Shown here: positions 41,501 through 52,681 of the stretch, one piece after another
Layout: each line of letters starts with the position of its first letter
Numbering within the stretch: position 1 is the stretch's first letter
Source of the DNA: Mesaphorura yosii
Lineage: Eukaryota; Arthropoda; Collembola; Poduromorpha; Tullbergiidae
Direction of reading: 5' to 3'
Length of the DNA stretch: 64,000 bases
NCBI GenBank assembly: GCA_009869945.1
Contig: WIXG01000135.1
Coordinates: 1 to 64,000 of the forward strand
The notes under the pieces: generated by a model
What the model was told of the DNA's origin: nothing
Databases searched by the model: none
The model's input: only the letters and a program-made list of their open reading frames with translations
Position numbers and translations under genes: made by a program

Positions 41501-44500
41501 TTGACTTTAAGCCTGAATTGAAGTAAGTTTGTAAGCAAGTTGAAGTGAGAGATTTAATACGTGAGAGTTTTATATTTGTCCGGGTTCTCGGCGTAACGCC
41601 TTCGTTGGACTGTTCTTGCAGTTTCCCTGTACCTGAGTGTATGTTTTTGTGCGTGCTTCTGTGCCGCCCTCAGATCAGGCATCGTCTTCCCACAACCTTG
41701 ATAATTACAATTGAAACACTTCATACTTTTTATGAGGTATTTGTCGTGCTGCCCAGTCCCGAAAGGTTTTTGAGCACTCATTTTGAAACTGAAGTACTGA
41801 AGAGACCGAAAAAATCTGGAGTGATATCTAAAGATTAGATAATTTCTCTGGTACTAGTTATTACAATGAAAACCCTGATATAGTCGACAAATTTAATTTA
41901 TTTACTTTGGTTTTGTTAGGGTTGGTGGAGGTATGAAGACAAGCGCACTCGAGGTCCAATTGCAAGCGAAGCCAGATGGCTCGAGATCCTCCACGCAACT
42001 GGATTTGAGCACGCTCAAACTATTCCCCTGCACAACGGTATTTCTGGCACATTGGTTGCCCGTGCCAGACCATTCAGAATCCCCGCTACGATTGCGACGA
42101 GGACCACTTGGCTTGTATTTGACGACCGATCCCCTCTGGCAACCACATTGGCCTCGCGGTTGGTGGAAGCAAACAGAAACGTGCTCCGAATTTACTCTGA
42201 TGGCCAAAATGCGGAGCTGCAAGAAACCAATCCAAATGAATTCTTGATCAATACAAAGCAGTCTTCGCATGTCAAGTCCATATTTGAAAGCGTTGTTGGA
42301 AAAGGCATCGAAGGAATTTTGTACTTCATTCCCGATTTGTACTCTGATGTCCTGCCAATCGACAAGATTCAAGAGGACATTGTTCGTAGTGTGCTCGCCA
42401 CGAGCCAGACCATCATGGAATTTGGTCAGTACATGAAACCGAAGCCACGCATTCTTGAGATTCTGAAGGGAATCCACTACATTGGCGATGCACGAGCTGG
42501 AAATCCAAACGCTGGCACTGCGTGGGGTCTGCTCAAGACATTCAGCAATGAAAATCCTGACTTGCCCATCACGTTGCTGGATTTGGACCAGAATGATTCT
42601 GAGGTGACTGGGCATGCCCTGGAAGAAGTGGCATCGCTCTTGTGGCTCAGGGATGGAGAATCATTCGTCGCCCTCCGAGAAGGTGGCAAGAAATACGTGG
42701 CTCGATTCAACTACCTCGACAAATTTGGAGCCCCATTGACACTTCCAAACACCGATCGTTACCAGTTCATTAACCCACCAAGTGGCTCATTTGCTGACAT
42801 CCAATTTGGTCCAGCTAATCGCATGGAAGTGGGACCTAATCAAATGGAAGTCTCAGTGCAGGCTTGCGCTCTGAACTTCAAGGATTTGTTTGTCATCATG
42901 AAGCCAGAAGGATTCGTGCTGCCTGCGCATCAAAAGGCGAACGTTGGTATCGACATCAGTGGAATCGTGACAGCAATCGGACCCGGAGTTGAGAAATTCA
43001 AAGTTGGTGATGAAATTTACGGATGCTCGATGGAAACTGGTCTGGCGTCGCACGTGGTAATAGACGACTGTGTGGCTATGAAGAAACCGGTGAACTGGAC
43101 GTTCGCCGGTGCAGCCACAATGCCGACTGTATTCCTTACGGCCTACTACTCTTTGGTTTACATTGGAAAAATTAAGAAGGATGACCGAGTTCTCATCCAT
43201 GTTGCTTCCGGTGGTGTCGGACTTGCGGCCATTCAAATCTGCAGATACTTTGGCACAGAAATTTACGCCACAGCGGGAAGCAACCGCAAACGAGACTACT
43301 TGAGGGGCATGGGCCTTCCTTACGTCTACCATTCAAGAAATACAAGCTATGGCGAAGACATAAAGCGGGATACCAATGGCAAAGGTGTCACACTGGTCCT
43401 CAACTCACTAACTGGCCCAAACTTCAAAGAGACAACGCTCGAAAACTGCACTCGAGGAGCGAGATTCATCGAGATTGCCAAGATTAACATTTGGCAGCCG
43501 GAAGAAGTGAAGGCTTTGCGCCCAGATGTTGAGTACACAATCGTTGACTTGGGTGAACTGCTTTGTGAGCCCGGCGGACATCAGGCGAATAAACTTCTGA
43601 AAACCATGAACGAATCGTTTGACACGGGAGTGTTCCAAATGCTACCGCACACCGTGTTCGCACTGGAACAAGCCAGGGAAGCCTTCCATCATTTCCAAGA
43701 GGCAAAGCACATTGGAAAGATTGTCATCACAATGCCAAAGCCGGTTGTCTCAAACCAGGGCAAGCTTCAGCTGGTGCACCAGGTGTTCAACAAATTCTCC
43801 ACGTACTTGGTCACTGGAGGTCTTGGTGGTCTTGGCATGGAAGTCGCAAGATGGATGCTTGGATCGGGCGCAGAACACATTGTCCTCTGCGGCCGCAATC
43901 CGCCTGATGCTAAGTCTCAGGAGTTGATTGACAACTGGAACGGGAAGAATTCTCCAGATGGAGGGAAGATGAGAGTGTGGGTCTTCCAGACGGATGTCGG
44001 GGAATACGATCAGTGCGTATCACTGTTGCAGAAAGTTAAAGAAATTGGCGTGCCGCCCCTTCGCGGTATCTTCCATGCTGCCGGTGTGCTTTCGGATGCA
44101 ACCATCCCGAATCAGACTTGGGAAAAATTCAACATGGTGCTTCGACCTAAAGTATACGGTGGGTGGTACTTGCATTCGCTCACACAAGGTTACGAGTTGG
44201 ACATGTTCGTCATGTTTTCGTCCATGGCGTGTATTCATGGAATGATGGGACAAGGCAATCACTCTGCGGCCAATCGGTACCTGGACTCTTTGGCTCATTA
44301 CCGTCTGGCGAAGGGATTGCATGCCTGCACCGTCAACTGGGGACCATGGTATGCCTGCTAGACGTAGACATTGCTTTACTTTAAACTGATGCAATTAAAT
44401 GGTAATAATCTTAATAACGAAAATGCCTATGTCAGGTCGGACGTTGGAGCAGCTGCAAGCATAAAAGTTGGTCTGGAAGGATCGTTGGGTCTGAAAGCTT

Positions 44501-46221
44501 TCAGCCCAGCCGAAGGAATTGCTGCACTCGAACAAGCCCTTCGATACAACGTCTCACAATGCGCGGCTATTCAGGTCAGCGATTGGAACATCATGAAGCA
44601 ATTCTACGCTGGAAGCAAATACACAAGCGAAATCAAGACCGACAAGAGTAGTACCGACGATCACTCGAAAGAGTACCAGAAATTGATGGACGAGGTCAAA
44701 GCAGCTGCGCCAGAAGATCGTGCGGACAAAATCTCGCACTTCTTGGAGACTCTGCTGAGGCAGACTTTGCGCCTTCCTGATTCGGAAGCGATTGACCCGG
44801 ACCAGAACTTTAGCGAACTTGGAGTGGATTCCCTGATGGCAATGGAAATGAGGAACCGCCTGCAAGGAATGCTGGGAGACAAGACTCTGACGATAAGCGC
44901 GCTTCAGGAGAACCGAACCCTTCGAAGTTTGTCGAACCATCTCGCTAATCTGATGAATGCTGAGCCCTCTGTCTACGTCCCAATGGATGTCCAATTGAAG
45001 GAAGATTCTGTCCTTCCGGAAGACATTACGGCCGCTGCAGTTGGGCCGACTCCGCCGTCGCAATTCAAGGCAGTTCTTCTTACTGGCGCCACTGGTCATC
45101 TTGGACTTCACATCCTCGTTGAACTTTGCAACTACAAGGCGAATCCAAATCTGAAGGTTTATTGCATGATTCGCGGAAAGACGGCCGAGGAGGCGGAAGA
45201 CAGACTCGTGAAGCAACTCACCAAGTATGATCTGATGGGAACGTTTGACATGAACAAAGTTCAAGTCTTGCCTGGTGACCTGACATCAGAGACGCTTGGG
45301 TTTGGAGACAAGTACGAAGCCTTGGCTGCTGAAATTGATGGTATCATTCACTGTGCGATCAAATCGAACCATTTGGAAGGGTACAGCGAGGGAAGTAAGA
45401 ATGACATGAGATCGCATAACGTGGTCGGCACTATGAATGTAATCCGATTCGCCGCATCTCAGAAAACGAAACCGATTCTGTATGCATCATCGCTTCTGGC
45501 CGTCACAAAAGTAAATGACAACGGCATCCTCCATGAAGACTATCCAGATGAAGAGGACATTGGACTTCACATCAAGAATGGGTACACATTGACCAAATTC
45601 GTATGCGAGAAACTGTTTTCTCAAGCAGAAGCCCGAGGAATTCCATCTAAAGTCTTGCGATATGCAAGCATATTTGGCCACAGTGTAACTGGATATTTGC
45701 CAACAGAGAACAATCACTCCTGGTTCTTCCTCGTCTCGTGTCTGCGAGCGCGTGTATTCCCGAAATTCGACCACAACGGGTTGCCAATCATGGCTGCCGA
45801 CATTGCGGCTCAGATCACTGTCAACCTTTTTTTGTCAGACTCGGCTGAACATGGCGTATACAATTTGACCAGCGCATCCGACGCCACGGAAGAGGACATT
45901 CAGCAAACCGTGTCTGAATTTGGATTTACTGAGCAGAGATACCTGCCATTCTCCGAATGGCGAGACGAAGTCTTCAAGGACTCTGAGAACAACCTGCTAC
46001 AGCATCTTACGTTCTTGTACGAAGATGATTCCAACTCTGCAGCACCTCGTTATCTGAGTTTCCACCCACTAGCCAGGACGAAGCTCGATCACTTGAAACT
46101 CGACAATATCAGCGAGAAGCTGAGGCGGAACCATCCGAACATCGAAGCGCTACAGATTCCACCTCGGATTATACTGCACCGACACTTAAGTCGTCACTTC
46201 AATATGAAACCAACCAAATAG
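32031..46221 (+). CDS. Glycogenin-like GT8 / type I polyketide synthase / thioester reductase fusion
   Basis: One giant multidomain enzyme predicted to build a methylated, reduced polyketide and release it reductively. Thirteen exons join with every phase matching: 32031-32037, 32125-32266, 34707-34863, 34944-35100, 35178-35286, 35364-35445, 35518-35583, 35662-36703, 36784-37917, 38410-39563, 40080-41468, 41920-44348 and 44436-46221. They total 9654 nt, or 3217 residues. Domain order: GT8 (1-225), KS (277-696), AT (800-1115), DH (1168-1455), MT (core at 1692), ER (about 2100-2420), KR (2441-2620), ACP (Ser2755), reductase (2835-3150). The GT8-to-PKS junction is a phase-0 intron (35584-35661). 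The PKS exons have no ATG before the KS, the first being inside its GMSCRF motif, so a separate PKS start is hard to find. AATAAA at 46549 ends the unit. Whether the PKS came by gene transfer or belongs to the animal FAS-like PKS group is undecided. Confidence 0.88.
32267..34706 (+). other. 2.4 kb intron 2 of the GT8/PKS gene
   Basis: By far the largest intron of this gene, with GTGAGT donor and TTTCAG acceptor. It lies in the glycogenin-like part and holds no recognised gene. It may carry regulatory elements or an alternative promoter, though no alternative first exon is evident. Confidence 0.6.
35770..38850 (+). other. Module: ketosynthase and acyltransferase
   Basis: The KS carries the full catalytic triad: Cys446 in ESGCSSSL (36277-36279), His582 in EAHGTGT and His620 in KTNIGHAES. 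It starts with IAIIGMSCRFPG, the usual type I PKS opening. The AT has GQGSQ and nucleophile Ser890 in GHSVG. Its specificity loop reads HAFH (997-1000), which in bacterial modular PKSs marks malonyl-CoA selection, against YASH for methylmalonyl-CoA. The AT is split by an intron of 492 bases (37918-38409), which is consistent with a resident, spliced eukaryotic gene and not bacterial contamination. Confidence 0.88.
37918..38409 (+). other. Intron 9 of the GT8/PKS gene with an antisense open frame
   Basis: The 492-base intron has GTAAGG and CCAG splice sites. The minus strand is open at 38032-38229, reading protein-like segments such as DKFKRETGAYNYKKLGRGG. There is no ATG at its start and I do not recognise it. 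Confidence 0.5.
39009..41980 (+). other. Module: dehydratase and C-methyltransferase
   Basis: The DH has His1201 in DHKVADRIIIP, which differs from the common HxxxGxxxxP by D for G. Its partner is Asp1372 in HPIVLDAMIQ. Both catalytic residues are kept, so activity is plausible. The methyltransferase shows the SAM-binding LEVGAGTGA (1692-1700), a YTDISP strand, a VLGTMVIHA block and GWWRYEDKRT. These motifs look intact, unlike the decayed pseudo-MT of animal fatty acid synthase. Alpha-methylation from S-adenosylmethionine would fit a malonyl-selective AT. Confidence 0.8.
39564..40079 (+). other. Intron 10 of the GT8/PKS gene with an antisense open frame
   Basis: The 516-base intron has GTTAGT and TTCAG splice sites. 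The minus strand is open at 39779-39970 (for example LLHKYSGKRLRIVYKWKG). A second antisense frame just upstream also looks protein-like. Neither is recognised; a decayed insertion is possible. Confidence 0.4.
42770..44490 (+). other. Module: enoylreductase and ketoreductase
   Basis: The ER is a medium-chain dehydrogenase fold with NADPH site ASGGVGLAAIQ (GGVG 2244-2247). The KR has its nucleotide site TGGLGGLG (2445-2452) and the catalytic Ser in MFSSMA (about 2580). The position of the usual catalytic Tyr (GQ.NYAAAN) is His2594 here: GQGNHSAANRYLD, codon CAC at 44260-44262. The downstream Asn is kept. Whether this KR still reduces is uncertain. Confidence 0.8.
44700..46221 (+). other. Module: acyl carrier protein and terminal thioester reductase
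   Basis: The ACP has the phosphopantetheine Ser2755 in LGVDSLMAMEM (codon TCC at 44830-44832). It is followed by an extended SDR reductase domain in place of a thioesterase. The domain has TGATGHLG (2839-2846), the Ser of YASSLLAV, and Tyr3006/Lys3010 of YTLTK. Such R domains in PKS, NRPS and carboxylic acid reductases release the chain as an aldehyde or, after a second reduction, an alcohol. No thioesterase is seen. Confidence 0.85.
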
Positions 46222-46548
46222 GTCGTTGAGGGGTCATCGTTGGAGTCATGTAACGAAGGCTAATCGGTTGACGCAGAGGAAAAGTTGTCGAGGGGTACCA
46301 ATTACGATTTAAGATCGCTTTAATGAGTTTTGAACTCTTTTGACTCAAACATTTGAAATTTGAAATTGGCAATTCGAAAGAATGGACTCAATTTAAAACA
46401 GGTTATTTGTCTAGGTTTAATCATTAATTTAGTTATGTTAAGAAAATGGTGGTGGGTCAGTTCGTCTATTTTTATTATTCCAATTCCTAAATATCAAGAT
46501 TAAGATAATGGTATCCAAATGCTAATATTGATATTATTCATGTACGGT

Positions 46549-46554
46549 AATAAA
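46549..46554 (+). terminator. Poly(A) signal of the GT8/PKS gene
   Basis: AATAAA lies about 330 bases after the stop, within an A-rich run. Confidence 0.5.
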
Positions 46555-47284
46555 AAAAAATGTCAAAAATACATTCCTGCTGGTCTTGGTAATTCTCATT
46601 CTTTTCAATTCCATGCCAAATGTGTTCCCGGTTCGTCCAAAGGCTCGTAAACTCCAGCCGCCGGAATCTGGCGTCCGGTTCTGCCGCTTCTTATTGCCTC
46701 ATCGTCTCCGCCATCTATGATGGTTTTAACATTGTACCTGACAAAATCGATTAATGCTCGTCCAACCGGTAGCAGCAGCCAGAGTACATTGAGCTCTTCG
46801 ATATACGTGTACTAAAGCATAGTGTATACCCGTAAGGGATTTTATGTACATGCAATGTAAAGTAAAAGCTCCTACGTGTTGCACTTGACTCAGCTCTGGC
46901 TTGATAGCGTCTTTTTTCATCGAATGCAATGACATTGAACCAGTACAGTACAGTCAGTAGTGCATTCGAAGCGGCGGCGGCTTCACTTCTTGACCGACGG
47001 TAATTCATTTCATAATTAATAAATTCAGACGACTCATTATTAGATTAATTAACATTAAGCTTGACTAAAAGCTAGGTACTCGCCTGAGCGAGCTGCATAG
47101 TAAACAGCAATTCAGTTCAGTTGTTCAGTATTCTACAGCCACCAAATCGGTCTCTGATTCCAGTTAAACTTCGGTAAGAATTATTAAACCCAAATAAATC
47201 CAACCCTAATGTTGGATTGTCTCCGTTTTGTATCGAATTAATCACTAAACTCACTAATTTGACCGTTTTATAGACTACGTCAAG
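46555..47284. other. Intergenic and 5' UTR of the hnRNP U-like gene
   Basis: No other gene is seen. A likely 5' UTR acceptor (TTTTATAG at about 47273) lies just before the ATG at 47285, suggesting an upstream non-coding exon. Confidence 0.4.
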
Positions 47285-50200
47285 ATGGTCCACTCAGCGG
47301 ACGAGATTCAAAAGATGAAGGTGCCTGACCTTCGGCAAGCCCTTACATCGCTTGGCTTAGACGGACGCGGCGTGAAGGCAGTGTTGGTGGAGCGACTCCT
47401 TGCAGCACAGGCGTCTGGCGTGGGTGTTCCAGTGGTGACGACCTCAGCACCCGTGAATCCGCTTCCTGTCTCGCCACAAAAAGTAGCGTCACCAATCAAA
47501 ATTACTGATCCTCCCACCCAAGTCTTGACTCCCACAAAACCTGCGCCTAACAACATTCAGCCCCAACCCGTCACAACATCACCAGTGCAAGGTCCAACTC
47601 CTGGTGCAATTTCACCTACTAAGGTTGCTCCTCAAAATGCAGCAACTCCTGCAAAGGCAGCATCTCCAGTAAGATCAGCGTCTCCCGCAAAGGCTGTTCC
47701 CACCCCAGTTCAGCCAAAACCAGCGGATGAGGCGGTGGCAAATTCAACAGAAATGGAAGCAGCCCATGTTCAGGATGGAGAACAGGAACCAATGGAGACG
47801 GAGGAAAGCAAGGCAGCCAAACGAAAGGTCGAAGAGGTAAATGGCTCCGATACTAAACCTGAAAATGAAAACCAAGCTCCAGTAAAGAAGGCGAAGACAG
47901 AACCACCGAAGCCCAAACCCGTGGAGGAAGATGAACCAGAATTTGATGACAAGGGCGTAGTTCTCGATTGGTGTAAGTTAAATTGCCAAATCTCAATTGA
48001 AATCATGTACATCGGTTCGGTTTTAATGAAATGAATCTTTTGGACAGATCAATCGGATTTAAATCTTAAAATCGACAAAACTGATTTCCTAAAGGCAAAA
48101 CCAGTTATATTTGACGAATTTCCTTGGGCGTATGCCGGCGTGAAAGGAACTTTTGGATTTACGGCTGGGAAGGTGTGCTTTGAAGTAAAATGGGAGGACG
48201 AATTTTCGGGGAGAAATACGGTCGGAAAAGAGGATGTTCAACACAGATTGAGAGTCGGTTGGTCCGATCTAAGAGCGGAACTCCAATTAGGTACTACTAG
48301 TCTTAAGTCTACCAATTTTTTCTTACCCTCTCACAGTCCGATATATAAAAAAATTATATTTATATAAGATATCATAGCAGTCCGCTTTTCTTACAGGCGA
48401 GGAGGAATTCTCATATGGGTATGACAGCCATGAAGGAAAAATCTATAAAGCCGGAGAGATTGAAGATGGCGGAGACGCATTCAAGAAAGGCGATATCATC
48501 GCTTGCTACTTAGTAAGTCCAATTACTTCTAATACTATTTGTCTAAGCCTCTGACTTTTACCCTGGAACACATACCTTATACCACCAATCTTCGTTAGGA
48601 TTTGGAAAATGATCCAATTGAGATGAAGTTTTCTAAGAACGGAGTACTGTTGGAGAAGGTAATCACGATTTCGAAGGCAGATGCGGAAGGCAAAGTCTGG
48701 TTCCCACACATTTTGGTTAGAAACACCGGGTTTTCGGTAAATTTTGGCGCAAACGAGTCCGCACATCCTTCACTTGACGGATATGAAATGGTTGGGAACG
48801 TGGACCCTAGCGAGACTCGCATAAGGGGACCACAAAGAGCAAATTCACGGGCTGAATGTGAGGTAATTGAATTTGAAGGCTGTATTTTGGCGATTTTGCC
48901 ATTGCCATGATGCATGTCTGTGACATCTGGCATTTTACTTACTGATCTGTTTTTTTTTGCAGTTCGTCATGCTCTGTGGGCTGGCGTGTGCTGGAAAAAC
49001 AAGATGGGCCAAGGAACACAAAAGTGCAAATCTGGATAAACATTACGTACGTCATAAAGTCTTCAGTTGAATGATCTTGACACAAATGATTAACAACAAA
49101 TAATTTGAATGTTTTTGTTCAGATTATCCTTGGAACCTCGACAGTTGTCGAAAGAATAATGAAACACTCAACGGCTCCGCCCAAGACGCGCGACATTCTG
49201 CTATCGAAAGCTGGAAGATTCACCGAAAGATTGATGGAACTAGCTGCAGCTAGACGACGAAACTATATTTTGGATCAGGTAATAATTGCAAGTTTTAGTT
49301 TCGCGTAAGTTTTAGAATTAGATGGATTTAGTATGAATTTGCTGAAAATTTTTTCTCAAAGTACAAAATATTTAAACCGTTAATTAAGTATTCAGCACAT
49401 GTGCTGGCTTGATTAATTGCAAGCAGCTGCGCTAAACCAAATTTTGAGTTTTGAAAACAGTGTGCCAGTTATTGAAAGTGGAGAAATCAACTCGCATCTG
49501 GATTTATATGAGAGATTTATACGTCAGTTCAACTGAGAAATAGAAAATACTCAAACCTGGAAAATGTCAAAATGTGAGAGGCTTGGTGTAAGCCTTCGGC
49601 TACCTCCACACAGCACATCAACAGTGGGATTGGGAAAAGACACAGACGTTGTGTTCCACGACCCAAGTGATTCGGCAAGTCGGGCAAGTACACACCGACT
49701 CGAGTCGAGAGTCGAGAGTGAGCCTCCAAGAGAAATCGGGCTCGGTGTCGCGTGTGTCTATTCGCTACTGCTAATCAACAGAATTCGTACAAATGAATGG
49801 AATGACAAAATCATTGCAAAAATTGATTGCAACTTTGTTGGAGAAACTTATGCATCCGAATTCGAATTCGCTCCTAAATGCGATCAGCGTGACTGGTCGG
49901 TAAAACGCGTAGCGAGTTACAATACCACGAAACATTTTTTGTGAACATCTCTCGCCGTCCCGCGTGCCTTATAGTAACCAAGTGAAAGAAAAGAAGTGTG
50001 ATTTCTCCTTCGTCGTTCGTAGCCTCAGGGAGCCTAAAGTCTTTGAATCTTACAAGTTCTACGAATCACAGTATTCGCGAATTGCGAAAATACGCATCGA
50101 TAACAAAACCAGAGTGCGAAGGAAAATCTTACTGACTGATGATCTCAAGTGCAAGCCGAATTTATGCCATTCGAAGAGAAGCAACTGATTGTCCAACAGT

Positions 50201-52419
50201 GTGAATGAGAGTTGAATGAATTGCTCATTTGAGGAATGAAGACGAACATGAACAATGCTGCTGAAATCCGCTTCCAAAACTTGTCTCCAGGCAATTCTGT
50301 CTGTTCTGTGCCACTCTAACCCTCATCAAAAATCAAAACCCTTAAATCAATTTAATTGTATTTCTGAGAATATTTTTAGAATATCAAAAATTATGCTTGA
50401 AAGCACACACTTATTAACAAAACGCACTTGTTCATGTTTTCATTCCATAGAGCAATTTGCTGCCGGGTGTGCAGCGAAGGAAAACTGCAACCTTTGAAGG
50501 TTTCAGGCGTCGGGCTGTCGTAATCATTCCGCCTGAGGAAGAATACCAGAATCGCATAAAATCTAGGGAAGCTGAACAGGGGAAGAGTGTCCCCAAGTCC
50601 ACACTGTTGGACATGAAAGGTATAATTAAGAATTTACAATTTTAGTTAGGAAAAGTTGTGGCCCAGAAGTCACAGCCTCATAAGCTTAGACTGTTTCGTC
50701 AAGCTTTATTTTACAACATTCACTTACTCTACTCTTTTTAACAGTCTTGGGCAGTTGGGCAGGTTTAATTTTGAATACAGCTAGACAATTTTGTTTGATT
50801 TATTATTTTGAATTTTTCTACTAAAGTCTTTGGAAATTCGAATTTAATGAGCAGCGTCTCTCCTCGTTAAGCTAACTAATTTCTCGCTAAATGTATAGCT
50901 GGCTACCGCCTGCCTGAGGTAGGCGAAATATTTGCTGAAGTGGAGTTTGCTGGAGTTTCCAAAGAAGAAGCCGAGGCGCTCGTGAAGGGGTACAACAAAG
51001 AAGGAGTGGACGCTGGGTATGGACAAAAGACTGGCCGCGGTGGCAGAGGCTTCTTTAGAGGAGGCCGAGGTAACTTGCTGGATCACAGCCTGTGTCGTTA
51101 CATACCCAAAATGTACGCATTTTACGAACTGACAATTTATTCTCTTGTGCACAGGTGGTAGAGGCTTTGATCGCGGTGGAAGGGGTGGAAACTGGCGAGG
51201 CGCTCCTATGCGGGGCCGACCAGGACCGTTCTTGAGGGGCCCATTGCGCGGACGTGGTGCGCCAATTGCGGCCAGGGTGTCGAGGTTGGACTTCTTAATT
51301 TTACATATTTCCTAAGTTAAAAATAGCAAACAACTGGAACTGGTCCCTAATTAATCCTCAATTCATGCCAGGAACCCACCAACTCGAGGATTCATGCCAA
51401 GGGGAGGAGGAATTGGCGGACCACCAGGCCGAGGTTAACACCATCATTGACATTTTTATTTGGTTGCAACCAAAATTACAATTTAACGCTTACATTTACA
51501 AAAGGTGGCGGTAGAGGTATGCCCCCATTCGGAAGAGGAGGATATCCAGGTGGTGCTGACAGAGGAGGAAGGAGAGACTTTGCACCCCAGGGACCTCCAA
51601 GAGGCGGCGGTGAGTTCACACACGTTATGACAAAAATTGAAGTTAATACTAGAAGATTAAAGTTAACTTGATTCATTCATCAGGCGGAGGAGGTTCATGG
51701 ATTAGAGGTGGCTCTAATTCTTCACCTGGCAGACCGGTATTCACCGGACGTGGAGGATCTCAAAATGGCATGCGAGGCGGCGGACCAGCAATCCGACCCT
51801 TCGTACAAAACCCTAATATTTGGAGTACTCAAACTCCTTCCCCGTTTGCCCAGCAGCAACAGCAGCAAGGATTTGGTGGCGGTATGGGCGGTCGCCAATC
51901 CGCACAGGTACGTCAGTGAGACGTTAGTTACTTTAACTCCAGCTTATAATTTTACGTTCTTTATTTCTTTTTAGGGTGGAAACTTCCAAAATCAAGTTTG
52001 GAGTCAGCAACCACAAAATTGGGGACGTGCTTCTGCTGGTGGTAAGCTCTCGGAACTGAACCTGGAGACAAAAAATTACGAATCTAAGAATTTATTTGAC
52101 TTCCTCAGGTGGATTTGGCGGAGGATCCAGCCAATACGCTGACCCATGGGTACAGCAAGTTCCGGATCAAGGGTAATTTAGAGTTTACTCTACAAACTTG
52201 AACCTGGAATGAACAGGCACATGATACCGTTGTTCTATTGTTCGCAGATTTGGACAAAGCTGGGACAACTCGAGTTATTCAAGAGTTAGTATGGGCGGTG
52301 GCAGAGGCGGAGGTCGTGGTGGTGGTGGTGGTGGTGGTGGGGGGGGGGGAAGCTGGCAGGGTTATGGAGGACAAACTTACAACAACTTTGGAGGTGGCGG
52401 TGGCATGTACAGGCGTTAA
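47285..52419 (+). CDS. hnRNP U-like nuclear RNA-binding protein (SAP-SPRY-P-loop-RGG)
   Basis: A nuclear RNA- and chromatin-binding protein of the HNRNPU/HNRNPUL family. Fifteen exons join in phase: 47285-47972, 48048-48290, 48397-48512, 48599-48862, 48963-49046, 49123-49278, 50451-50619, 50899-51069, 51155-51284, 51372-51433, 51505-51609, 51684-51907, 51975-52041, 52109-52172 and 52248-52419, giving 904 residues. An N-terminal SAP motif (MKVPDLRQALTSLGLDGRG) is followed by a Pro/Ala/Thr-rich linker and an acidic stretch. The SPRY domain follows (FGFTAGKVCFEVKW, GEEEFSYGYDSHEGKI), then the kinase-like P-loop domain (MLCGLACAGKTRWAKEH, NYILDQ, RRAVVIIPPEEEY). The C-terminus is RGG- and glycine-rich, encoded by many small exons with introns that repeatedly split Gly codons. 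A run of Gly codons near 52316-52350 is nearly pure GGT/GGG. Confidence 0.92.
49279..50450 (+). other. Large intron 6 of the hnRNP U-like gene
   Basis: At 1172 bases it is several-fold longer than its neighbours. It contains an unexplained sense frame of 126 codons starting with ATG (49564-49944), followed by another at 49964-50188. Neither is recognised, and the exons on both sides join correctly without them. Confidence 0.5.
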
Positions 52420-52681
52420 GGGAAGCGCCGTGTTTAATATTGTCAGATTCTTTTCATAGCTTACAGATATTTCCTAACTTATGTAGTATTAGATCTTTTT
52501 GACTCGAAAATTGAGTGTACAACTTCCGTAATAGTTGACAGTAACAGTAACAAACACAGATAGTTTGTGTAGTTTTATGTTTATTAAATATGTTCTGCAC
52601 TGGTTTAACTGACAAATGAATAGAATAAAGCACATTATCAATAAATCGTGTAAAAGACAAGTGCCATGTGCTGGGAAAAGG

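Noticed and set aside
35662-46221. PKS as bacterial or fungal contamination
   Set aside because: The frame is split by five further GT-AG introns with matching phases and is continuous with an animal-type gene, flanked by arthropod genes on both sides.
35662-46221. Animal fatty acid synthase
   Set aside because: The domain set includes an intact-looking methyltransferase and a terminal reductase in place of a thioesterase, and the KS opening and ESGCSSS site look like a PKS. A relationship to animal FAS-like PKSs is still possible.
49564-49944. 126-codon frame in the hnRNP U-like intron as an exon of that gene
   Set aside because: Flanking exons join correctly without it and the sequence matches no part of hnRNP U.
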